This document shows, in pieces, positions 1 through 5,515 of a stretch of DNA of 5,835 nucleotides. A program made the position numbers and the translations under genes. The notes below the pieces were generated by a model. It saw only the letters and a program-made list of their open reading frames with translations. It made no database searches and was not told where the DNA came from. The stretch comes from Fidelibacterota bacterium UBA6531 (GTDB lineage Bacteria > Fidelibacterota > Marinisomatia > Marinisomatales > TCS55). Positions within the stretch are counted from its first letter, which is position 1; every line of letters starts with the position of its first letter. The stretch is taken from assembly GCA_002436185.1 (NCBI GenBank), contig DJKX01000017.1, positions 1 to 5,835 of the forward strand, read 5' to 3'.

Positions 1-381
1 CCCCAGGTAAAACACAAATGAGAATAACAAAAAGTACGTAAAGTTATAATTCAACCCGTTTTCAGGATATAGCTGCCACATTAAACAAAATGAAGCGCCC
101 ATTATCACAGCCCCAAGTAATACCCATTGCCTGCGTCTTCCCCACTTTGAACGGGTATTGTCTGAAATGAATCCCATAATAGGGTCGGTAATGGCATCGA
201 ATACTCGAGGAAGGAAAAAGATGATTCCCCAAAGTAATGGTGGAAATCCTAGATCCTGAACCAGCACTACCATTAAGATCCCCAACGCGGCTGGAAACAT
301 TTGGTTTGCGAGCATTCCTAAACCAAATGCTACTTTCTGCCCGAAGGGGACTTTATCCTGGATTTCTATGGCTTGTGACAT
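1..381 (-). CDS. GPH-family (MelB-type) sugar:cation symporter, N-terminal part, cut by window edge
   Basis: This is the first 127 codons of an inner-membrane major-facilitator transporter; the rest lies beyond position 1. It starts at the ATG at 381-379. An in-frame TAG about 30 bases upstream rules out an earlier start, and there is no evident Shine-Dalgarno sequence. Residues 15-42 and 47-60 look like the first two membrane segments. Residues 59-82 carry the GPH signature: RVFDAITDPIMG, then SDNTRSKWGRRR. D62 and D66 match the two acidic residues of MelB helix II that bind cation and sugar. Two more hydrophobic stretches follow (about 86-102 and 114-127). Over the signature the protein is about half identical to the complete symporter at 2748-4094, so the two are paralogues from different subfamilies: this one has WGRRRQW where the other has WGKFRPY. 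It lies downstream of the beta-glucosidase gene on the same strand, so a sugar substrate is likely. The exact sugar cannot be told. The family call is strong. Confidence 0.88.
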   Translation of the reverse strand, partial: MSQAIEIQDKVPFGQKVAFGLGMLANQMFPAALGILMVVLVQDLGFPPLLWGIIFFLPRVFDAITDPIMGFISDNTRSKWGRRRQWVLLGAVIMGASFCLMWQLYPENGLNYNFTYFLLFSFVFYLG

Positions 382-459
382 AATTTTATACTGTTGGTAA
401 GTACTCTATTTTATAAGAATGGTTTGAAGTGCTTTTCCATGAATAGCTAAGAATGCAAC

Positions 460-479
460 TTTCCCCATTTGGTATTCGT
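460..479. repeat. 20-bp direct repeat, intergenic copy
   Basis: These 20 bases are identical to 3859-3878, which lies inside the complete symporter gene and encodes T73 to K79 (TNTKWGK) of its signature loop. Here the sequence sits in the 104-bp gap between the bglX stop and the second transporter. Read on the minus strand it stays in the bglX frame, past the bglX stop, and gives TNTKWGK before a new stop shortly after. Flanking bases do not match. Origin unknown; a remnant of another GPH gene or of a recombination event is an inference. Confidence 0.8.
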
Positions 480-485
480 AATAAA

Positions 486-2720
486 TTACTTTTTGACCTC
501 AAACTTGCCCTGGAGCCCGTTATCGGAGTCCGGAGCAATCCAAATATGAAATGTGCCCGGCTCTGTTACCAATTCCATTTCCTGATTATAAAAAGCCAGA
601 TCACCTGTGTTTAAGGTGAATTGAACAGTTTTTGATTCACCCGGCTTGAGTTGAATCCGTTTAAATCTTTTTAACTCTTTTACCGGCGGAGTAATACTGG
701 CTACTAAATCACGAGTATATAACTGAACGACCTCTACAGCTTCAGCATGTCCTGTGTTTTTAATAACTGCTGAAATTGTAATGTCTTCACCCATTCTAAT
801 AACAGAGTCTGACAGTGTAAGATTGGAATAACTGAATTTTGTATAAGATAGTCCGAACCCAAAAGGAAATTGCGGTTTGTATCCGGCATCAATATAGTGA
901 GTTTCATTTCCAAGAGAAGTTTGCCACGCACGAACCGGAATGTCATCTATATGAACAAAATTATCTTTGTTCGGAGGTCTGCCGGTGTTTTTATTATTAT
1001 AATACATTGGAATTTGACCGACAACTTTAGGAAAAGTAACCGGGAGTTTCCCGGAAGGAGATTCATTTCCGAATAATAAATCCACAATTGCTGGACCGCC
1101 CATCGTTCCCGGATGGAAGGAGTATAAGATAGCATCAATCTTATCCAAAATATTTCCCATTGTTAATGGACGTCCTGCCATAACGATAAGAACAATCGGC
1201 TTACCCGTTTCACTCAAACGTTCAATCAATTCTTCCTGAGCTCCCGGAAGATTAATATTAGCTCTGCTATGAGCCTCTCCGGTAATGATCGCTTCTTCAC
1301 CGGCAAAGAATAAAACAACCTCAGATTTTTCAGCTGCTTGTATCGCTTCTTTGAAATATGTATCGTCCGTGGATCGAGATGTTGCTAATCCTTTTGAATA
1401 ATGAATGTTCAAATCATTTCCGTAGACTTCATTGAGAGCATCCATTGGAGTTTGTGTGTCCTCAATATTTTTATCAAAAGTCCAAGTTCCAAGCTGCTCG
1501 AACGGATCGTCAGCCAATGGTCCGATCACCGCGATGTTTTTAATGTTTTTGGAGAGGGGTAAGGTATTCTTCTCATTTTTTAACATCACTACACTTTGGA
1601 TAGCAGTTTGTTTTGCCATCTTCAAGTAGTCTTCATTAACCATTTTGGGGAATTGATCCGCATTTACAATGGGGTTTTCAAATAGCCCGAGTTTGAACTT
1701 CAATCGAAGGATATTTCTAACCGCTTCATTTATCAGATTGATATCTAACTCTCTGGTTTCTACGAGATCTTCAAGATAATTTTCATAATCACCAGAAGCC
1801 ATTTCCATGTCGATACCGGCGATCAATGCTTTTTGAGCTGCATCTTTTCCATCAACACAATATCCATGAACAATCATTTCATTGATTGCATTATAGTCGC
1901 TTACGATTAATCCATTCCACGCCCATTCATCTCGTAAGATTTCTCGAAGATAATAGGTGTTTGCAGAGGAGGGGATTCCATTTACGTCATGAAATCCGGC
2001 CATAAATGTCTCTACACCGACTTCGACACCTGCACGGAAAGGCTTTAAATAGACCTCTCTAAGGAGTTGTTCCGGAATGTATGCGGTATTGTAATCTCGT
2101 CCGCCTTCACCGGCTCCGTATCCGACAAAATGTTTGGCACAGGCAGCAATAGCATCCGGTTTTGTAAGATCATCTGATTGAAATCCTTTTATCATTGCTA
2201 CTGCCATTTGGCTGGTTAAGTAGTGGTCTTCCCCAAATGATTCCGCAATTCGTCCCCAGCGAGGATCCCGTGAAATATCCATCATGGGTCCGAACGTCCA
2301 ATTGATTCCGATTGATGCCGCTTCAACGGCTGAAATATGTGCGCCTTTTTCGATCAATTCAGTATTCCATGTTGCTGCTAAACCAAGTGGGATCGGAAAG
2401 ATCGTTCGAAAACCGTGTATGACATCTCTGGCGATTAAGAGTGGAATTCCATGCGGACTTTCTTCAGTAGCAAGTTTTTGGAGTTTTTTTATTTTTTTCG
2501 GATCAACTTCGTTCAAGATAGATCCGATTTTACCAGCTTTTACTCCATTATAGTTCCAATCAGCTCCGTTGCGTTGAGACATTTGACCGATTTTATCTTG
2601 AAGAGACATTTTTTTCAGTAACAGATCAATTTTTGTTTCCATTTCATTTACTCCGTTAGACATGTTAAACCCGACTGTATGAAATAAAAGCAGTGTCGGA
2701 AAAATGAGTTTGAATTTCAC
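486..2720 (-). CDS. bglX: Secreted beta-glucosidase, glycoside hydrolase family 3 (BglX type)
   Basis: A retaining exo-beta-glucosidase of 744 residues (E. coli BglX is about 765), expected to release glucose from the non-reducing end of beta-glucosides or short beta-glucans in the periplasm. The N-terminus (residues 1-20) is a signal sequence with a basic start and a hydrophobic core, but it has no lipobox cysteine and no obvious cleavage site. The (beta/alpha)8 domain spans about 30-350, with RDPRWGR (151-157), KHF (196-198) and the nucleophile motif IVSDYNAINE, where D275 is the likely nucleophile. The second alpha/beta domain (about 370-585) has GEAHSR at 481-486. The acid/base residue could be E482 or E281, and I cannot decide between them. 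A fibronectin-III-like domain covers about 645-735, with VVQLYTRD and KELKRFKRIQLKPGES. The start is a GTG with a good GAGGTGA ribosome site. The gene begins 27 bp after the symporter and is probably in the same transcript. No catalytic motif appears broken. Confidence 0.95.
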   Translation of the reverse strand: MKFKLIFPTLLLFHTVGFNMSNGVNEMETKIDLLLKKMSLQDKIGQMSQRNGADWNYNGVKAGKIGSILNEVDPKKIKKLQKLATEESPHGIPLLIARDVIHGFRTIFPIPLGLAATWNTELIEKGAHISAVEAASIGINWTFGPMMDISRDPRWGRIAESFGEDHYLTSQMAVAMIKGFQSDDLTKPDAIAACAKHFVGYGAGEGGRDYNTAYIPEQLLREVYLKPFRAGVEVGVETFMAGFHDVNGIPSSANTYYLREILRDEWAWNGLIVSDYNAINEMIVHGYCVDGKDAAQKALIAGIDMEMASGDYENYLEDLVETRELDINLINEAVRNILRLKFKLGLFENPIVNADQFPKMVNEDYLKMAKQTAIQSVVMLKNEKNTLPLSKNIKNIAVIGPLADDPFEQLGTWTFDKNIEDTQTPMDALNEVYGNDLNIHYSKGLATSRSTDDTYFKEAIQAAEKSEVVLFFAGEEAIITGEAHSRANINLPGAQEELIERLSETGKPIVLIVMAGRPLTMGNILDKIDAILYSFHPGTMGGPAIVDLLFGNESPSGKLPVTFPKVVGQIPMYYNNKNTGRPPNKDNFVHIDDIPVRAWQTSLGNETHYIDAGYKPQFPFGFGLSYTKFSYSNLTLSDSVIRMGEDITISAVIKNTGHAEAVEVVQLYTRDLVASITPPVKELKRFKRIQLKPGESKTVQFTLNTGDLAFYNQEMELVTEPGTFHIWIAPDSDNGLQGKFEVKK

Positions 2721-2723
2721 AGA

Positions 2724-2730
2724 TCACCTC
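2724..2730 (-). promoter_or_regulatory. Ribosome binding site of bglX (supports GTG start)
   Basis: On the minus strand GAGGTGA stands three bases before the GTG at 2720-2718. The core GAGG ends six bases before it. This supports the GTG as the real start and keeps the whole signal sequence in the protein. It lies inside the 27-bp gap after the symporter stop. Confidence 0.7.
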
Positions 2731-2747
2731 AGTTCCAAGATTGATTT

Positions 2748-4094
2748 TTACTCGGAATTTCTTGTTTTAAGATCAGATTCGATGTTTTCCATTGTTTTAT
2801 CATCTAGCGGATAAAAGATAGCCGCCACTGTAGCAATGATTGTCGCAATGGCTGGGATATAACTCATCATAAGTTTAATTCCGGTGATGGTTTCCGGACT
2901 TTGAGTTACATTTGGTTCGAAGTTAAAAGCAGCTAACAGATAACCGGCTAATCCACCACCGATTGCCATTCCAAATTTCTGTGAGAAAGTAGCAGCGGAA
3001 AACACAAGTCCGGTAGCTCTTCGACCATTTTTCCATTCTGAATAATCCGCTGTGTCCGCATACATCGCCCATAATAACGGGGCTTGAGGAGCCATGACAA
3101 ATGCAGTCAGGATATTCACAATAAAGATCAAAACGATCTGCTCTTTAGGGATATAATAAAACAGTATCGTCAGAACACTGGATAATCCCATCACGATCAG
3201 ATACAGTTTTTTCTTCCCAAGTATCTTCGACAGGAATTGGGTACATGCAACACCGGCAATTACCGCAACCGTTCCGGAGACCATAAATCCGGAAGCTAGC
3301 AATTCATTGCCAATATAATATTTAAAATAATACATGATCGTTCCACTGCGTAGGATCACATAACCCAATGTGAAGATTCCCATTACCAATAAAATCATCC
3401 AGGGACGATTATTCAAAAGGTCCTTCAGATCATTTTTCAATGACGTTTCCTGTTTAGCAGGAGGTTGAACACGCTCTTTTGTTGTTGCAAATGTAGCGTA
3501 GAAAAGAACCATGGCTAACACACCGTAAACACCCATTGTCACCGGGAAACCAACGGCTTGGTTACCTTTCCCAAAAAATTCCACCATGGGTAATGTGGCT
3601 CCTTGAATAATAAAAGCTCCGGCAAAAGCGAGAACAAATCGAAAGGTTGACACACTGGTTCTTTCCAATGAATTGGGAGACAGTACACCCATCAGTGCTG
3701 AATAGGGAATATTGCTTGCTGTATAAGCCATCATCATAGCGATATAAGTGATGTACGCATATACAATCTTTCCTGTCATGCTTAAATCGGGAGTAGTAAA
3801 CATCAATACACCAATAATCGCCATTGGAATCATCATCCAGATTAAATATGGACGAAATTTTCCCCATTTGGTATTCGTTCTGTCGGCGATTATCCCCATG
3901 ATAGGGTCATTTACTGCATCCCAAAATCTTGATACAATAAATAATGTGCCCACTACTGCTGCAGGAATCCCAAAAATATCGGTGTAAAAAAACATCAAGA
4001 AGTTGATATACATTTGGAAGTAAAGATTGGAAGCGGTATCTCCAAGACCATATCCGATCTTTTCTTTTATGGATAATCGTGTATGATTATTCAC
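2748..4094 (-). CDS. GPH-family (MelB-type) sugar:cation symporter, complete
   Basis: An inner-membrane transporter of 448 residues, the usual length for the glycoside-pentoside-hexuronide:cation symporter family, expected to bring a sugar or glycoside in with Na+ or H+. The sequence shows the family order: IGYGLGDTASNLYF (13-26), then RFWDAVNDPIMG (56-67), where D59 and D63 correspond to MelB D55 and D59 (cation and sugar site). The cytoplasmic loop ADRTNTKWGKFRPYL (70-84) follows. Later come NIPYSALMG (128-136) and the second-half signature ADTADYSEWKNGRRATGL (346-363). About twelve hydrophobic stretches can be counted, with a charged central loop near 204-230. The start is a GTG with AGGAG six bases upstream. 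It precedes bglX by 27 bp, so it probably carries the glucosidase's product or its oligosaccharide substrate. It follows the lacI-type gene by 103 bp. The substrate cannot be read from sequence; relatives include MelB, XynP, UidB and YicJ. Confidence 0.93.
   Translation of the reverse strand: MNNHTRLSIKEKIGYGLGDTASNLYFQMYINFLMFFYTDIFGIPAAVVGTLFIVSRFWDAVNDPIMGIIADRTNTKWGKFRPYLIWMMIPMAIIGVLMFTTPDLSMTGKIVYAYITYIAMMMAYTASNIPYSALMGVLSPNSLERTSVSTFRFVLAFAGAFIIQGATLPMVEFFGKGNQAVGFPVTMGVYGVLAMVLFYATFATTKERVQPPAKQETSLKNDLKDLLNNRPWMILLVMGIFTLGYVILRSGTIMYYFKYYIGNELLASGFMVSGTVAVIAGVACTQFLSKILGKKKLYLIVMGLSSVLTILFYYIPKEQIVLIFIVNILTAFVMAPQAPLLWAMYADTADYSEWKNGRRATGLVFSAATFSQKFGMAIGGGLAGYLLAAFNFEPNVTQSPETITGIKLMMSYIPAIATIIATVAAIFYPLDDKTMENIESDLKTRNSE
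3859..3878. repeat. 20-bp direct repeat, copy inside the symporter gene
   Basis: Identical to 460-479. Here the bases are ordinary coding sequence for residues 73-79 of the symporter, in the conserved cytoplasmic loop between helices 2 and 3. This copy is therefore presumably the functional original, and the intergenic one is the unexplained copy. Confidence 0.8.
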
Positions 4095-4100
4095 TGAAAA

Positions 4101-4105
4101 CTCCT
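4101..4105 (-). promoter_or_regulatory. Ribosome binding site of the symporter (supports GTG start)
   Basis: AGGAG on the minus strand, six bases before the GTG at 4094-4092. This is the strongest initiation signal near the predicted N-terminus, and the following residues match the expected family N-terminus (KEKIGYGLGD). Confidence 0.7.
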
Positions 4106-4161
4106 ATTAATGGTTTTAATGTTTAACTGTCAGATTGAAGTATTTGTGGTAATCAGTGAGT

Positions 4162-4167
4162 ATTATA
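4162..4167 (-). promoter_or_regulatory. Possible -10 box for the symporter-bglX transcript
   Basis: A perfect TATAAT on the minus strand, in the 103-bp gap between the regulator stop and the symporter start. It would give a leader of roughly 60 bases. No convincing -35 box lies 16-18 bases upstream. A short dyad, ACAGA-6-TCTGT (4178-4193), covers part of the place where the -35 region would be and could be an operator, but it is weak. The promoter is a guess from one box and AT-rich context. Confidence 0.35.
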
Positions 4168-4197
4168 TTGTATGGTTACAGAAATAAATCTGTTGAA

Positions 4198-5043
4198 TTA
4201 TTTCCTTCGCTGACTACTGGTTCTAATCTTGATTTTCACGGGGATCATAGAAATATTTCCATAACTATCGCTGTTGTCGGCTACCATATTTTCAATAGTA
4301 CGAATTGATTTTTTCCCCAATTCATGAAAGTCTGTGGAAATAGATGTTAGTTCTGGAGTGAAAGTATCACAGAAGGAAAGATTGTCATAGCCTGCAATTA
4401 TAAAATCATCCGGTATTTTGTAGCCATTTTCTATGGCTGCTTTCATAAACCCAAAACTGGAATAATCATTGCCTCCAAAAATAGCAATATCCTTCAGGCC
4501 GGTATTTTTAAATTCTGCAAAGGCTGCTTTTCCCGCAGAGCTAGTAAAATCTCCTTCAAAAGACCAGACTAATTCCAAATCGTCATTTTCATGGATATGG
4601 TTTAGAAATCCATTTTTACGGTAGAATGCATCTGCTCGTTTGGCTGGCCCAGATATATAACCGAATTTTTTATAGCCTTGTTCTTCAAAATGTTTTGCTA
4701 GCATATAACCACCACGGTAGGAATCAAAACAAACCGTATCAATTTTTGGATTTTTTGATGGTAACAGGGATAAAATTGGATATTGACCTACTCCTTCTTT
4801 TATTTTGAGATAGTCATTATTAGTCATTGAAGGAAGAAATAGACAAATACCGCTATATTTTTTACTCAGTTTAATAATATCTTCAACGAGATTATCATTT
4901 TGTTTTGCAACATATGAAAAAATAATTTCGGAAGTGGAACTTTCGCTTGCTTCATAAAAACCATTCATCAAGGAAGCGTAGAACTCGCCTTCAAATAGTC
5001 TCATAACCAGGGCTATAGACAATTGATGGTTTTCATTCCGCAT
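4198..5043 (-). CDS. LacI-type regulator, sugar-binding (effector) part after the frameshift
   Basis: 281 codons forming the periplasmic-binding-protein-like half of a LacI/GalR regulator. Family landmarks are in the expected order: the first strand LSIALVM (8-14), VCFDSYRGGYMLAKHFEEQG (104-123), FGYISGP (127-133) with a following RKNGF, FGGNDYSSFGFMKA (189-202), and IIAGYDNLSF (215-224) with PELTSIS (230-236). The end, VKIKIRTSS, matches the usual C-terminal strand, so the gene is complete on this side. The ATG at 5043-5041 is probably an internal methionine codon, not a true start. No ribosome site precedes it, and the frame is closed by TAA immediately upstream. The protein alone would lack DNA binding. 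The inducer is probably a sugar related to the beta-glucosidase substrate (inferred from neighbours only). Confidence 0.85.
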   Translation of the reverse strand: MRNENHQLSIALVMRLFEGEFYASLMNGFYEASESSTSEIIFSYVAKQNDNLVEDIIKLSKKYSGICLFLPSMTNNDYLKIKEGVGQYPILSLLPSKNPKIDTVCFDSYRGGYMLAKHFEEQGYKKFGYISGPAKRADAFYRKNGFLNHIHENDDLELVWSFEGDFTSSAGKAAFAEFKNTGLKDIAIFGGNDYSSFGFMKAAIENGYKIPDDFIIAGYDNLSFCDTFTPELTSISTDFHELGKKSIRTIENMVADNSDSYGNISMIPVKIKIRTSSQRRK

Positions 5044-5195
5044 TTATAAACAAGGGGATACCCAAGTTTTCGTGCTGAAGCATAGATATTTTCTTCACTA
5101 GTACTATGGTTCCTTTTCTGGCGACTCAATGCCCTCGAAACCGTCGCGATTGACAGTCCCGTATCGTCAGCTATATGTTTTAAGGTTACACGCAT
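5013..5195 (-). CDS. LacI-type regulator, DNA-binding N-terminal part before the frameshift
   Basis: 60 codons. Residues 4-23 are a classic LacI helix-turn-helix, TLKHIADDTGLSIATVSRAL, followed by the third helix and the hinge ASARKLGYP (39-47), whose leucine normally enters the minor groove of the operator. After K51 the frame runs out of homology (CGMKTINCL) and stops at TAG. The downstream half continues in another frame and overlaps by 31 bases. The start ATG at 5195-5193 is fixed by the family N-terminus, although only AT-rich sequence and no Shine-Dalgarno motif precedes it. It is unlikely to be a stand-alone small DNA-binding protein, because LacI heads bind well only as dimers held by the missing part. 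Confidence 0.85.
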   Translation of the reverse strand: MRVTLKHIADDTGLSIATVSRALSRQKRNHSTSEENIYASARKLGYPLVYKCGMKTINCL

Positions 5196-5226
5196 ATTAA
5201 TATTTTACTGTTTATAAATTCCATTC

Positions 5227-5256
5227 AATATAAAGAATAATCGTAATCATTCGCAA
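5227..5256 (-). promoter_or_regulatory. Putative sigma-70-like promoter of the LacI-type gene
   Basis: On the minus strand TTGCGA (5256-5251) is followed, after 18 bases, by TATATT (5232-5227). These match the consensus boxes at 4 of 6 and 5 of 6 positions. Transcription would begin about 25 bases before the ATG at 5195. The perfect palindrome 5273-5288 lies just upstream of the -35 box. Confidence 0.45.
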
Positions 5257-5272
5257 TAAATTTACATAAAAA

Positions 5273-5288
5273 TTACATTATAATGTAA
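5273..5288. promoter_or_regulatory. Perfect 16-bp palindrome, candidate operator
   Basis: TTACATTATAATGTAA reads the same on both strands over all 16 bases. It sits 16 bp upstream of the putative -35 box of the regulator gene and in front of the divergent gene. Its centre is TA, whereas LacI-family operators usually have a central CG, so a different regulator may bind here. Confidence 0.5.
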
Positions 5289-5289
5289 A

Positions 5290-5330
5290 ATAAAGAAAAA
5301 ATGTTGCATGTATTTACATTTTTTCTTTAT
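5290..5330. repeat. Inverted repeat with 15-bp perfect arms and 11-base loop
   Basis: The arms 5290-5304 (ATAAAGAAAAAATGT) and 5316-5330 are exact reverse complements, separated by 11 bases. A second, smaller dyad, ATGTA-TT-TACAT (5308-5319), overlaps the loop and right arm. The stem is almost entirely A:T. It lies between divergent genes, upstream of both, so an operator or a DNA cruciform is more natural than a transcription terminator, but its role is not known. Confidence 0.65.
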
Positions 5331-5478
5331 GTTCCTTACGTGAATAGAAAATGAATGTAGATGAAAATTCCCCGTATTTCTTTCTTAACACGGTTATGAA
5401 TGCAAGCAAATAATTCTGATTATTCTATTACGTGCGTTTCGTTGATAATAATTACAATAGAAACAAGAGAAAGAAGAA

Positions 5479-5484
5479 TATAAT
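5479..5484 (+). promoter_or_regulatory. Possible -10 box of the secreted-protein gene
   Basis: TATAAT, 31 bases before the ATG at 5516. No good -35 box is found at the proper distance; TTGATA at 5442-5447 is too far away. Low certainty. Confidence 0.3.
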
Positions 5485-5503
5485 TAGGGTATAAATAACA
5501 AAA

Positions 5504-5507
5504 GGAG
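5504..5507 (+). promoter_or_regulatory. Ribosome binding site of the secreted-protein gene
   Basis: GGAG within AAAGGAGA, eight bases before the ATG at 5516-5518. This supports that start and the signal sequence that follows. Confidence 0.75.
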
Positions 5508-5515
5508 AAAACACA

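Larger units (their letters stand above)
4198..5195 (-). pseudogene. LacI-family transcriptional regulator, split by a one-base frameshift
   Basis: Taken together, the two reading frames at 5013-5195 and 4198-5043 make one LacI-type repressor: helix-turn-helix, hinge, then sugar-binding domain. The join is at the AAA codon 51 (5043-5045). Adding one A there gives a continuous protein of 51 + 281 = 332 residues, the normal family length. The sequence around the join does not look like a slippery site, since slipping back one base would put tRNA-Lys on UAA. A true deletion mutation or a sequencing/assembly error in the short A run is therefore more likely. The intact version would be the local regulator of the symporter and bglX genes downstream. 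No regulation is expected if the break is real, because the sensor half would lack the DNA-binding half. Confidence 0.85.
5196..5515. other. Divergent intergenic regulatory region (320 bp, no gene)
   Basis: A very AT-rich stretch between the regulator (leftward) and the secreted-protein gene (rightward), with no coding frame that looks real. The left half (5227-5330) contains a plausible promoter for the regulator, a perfect 16-bp palindrome and a 15-bp-arm inverted repeat. TTACAT/ATGTAA half-sites recur at 5262, 5273, 5283, 5308 (ATGTA) and 5314. TTACGTG occurs twice (5336-5342 and 5428-5434). The right half has a possible -10 box and a clear ribosome site for the rightward gene. Confidence 0.7.

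Noticed and set aside
409..471. Small minus-strand frame of 20 codons in the gap before the second transporter
   Set aside because: Its ATG lies inside the 20-bp repeat, it has no ribosome site, and the product resembles nothing; it is most likely chance.
839..1076. Open frames on the plus strand opposite bglX, and similar ones at 1432-1629 and 2284-2553
   Set aside because: They are antisense shadows of a well-supported GH3 gene, with no ribosome sites and low-complexity or implausible products.
3562..3867. Second minus-strand frame inside the symporter gene
   Set aside because: It overlaps strongly conserved membrane-protein coding sequence in another frame, and its translation has no recognisable features.
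4178..4193. Dyad ACAGA-6-TCTGT as a terminator for the regulator gene
   Set aside because: Only five base pairs and no following T run on the minus strand. It could be a weak operator but is not supported as a terminator.
4198..5043. Independent gene starting at the ATG at 5043
   Set aside because: No ribosome binding site precedes it, a stop lies directly upstream in frame, and the sequence begins mid-protein for the LacI family.
5013..5046. Programmed -1 ribosomal frameshift joining the two regulator halves
   Set aside because: The codons at the join are GTT TAT AAA TGC. A -1 slip would put tRNA-Lys on UAA, which pairs poorly, and no X-XXY-YYZ heptamer or strong downstream stem was seen.
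5386..5396. TAAC-ACG-GTTA as a LacI-type operator
   Set aside because: The arms are only four bases and do not extend. Such short dyads are common by chance, although a CG is near the centre.
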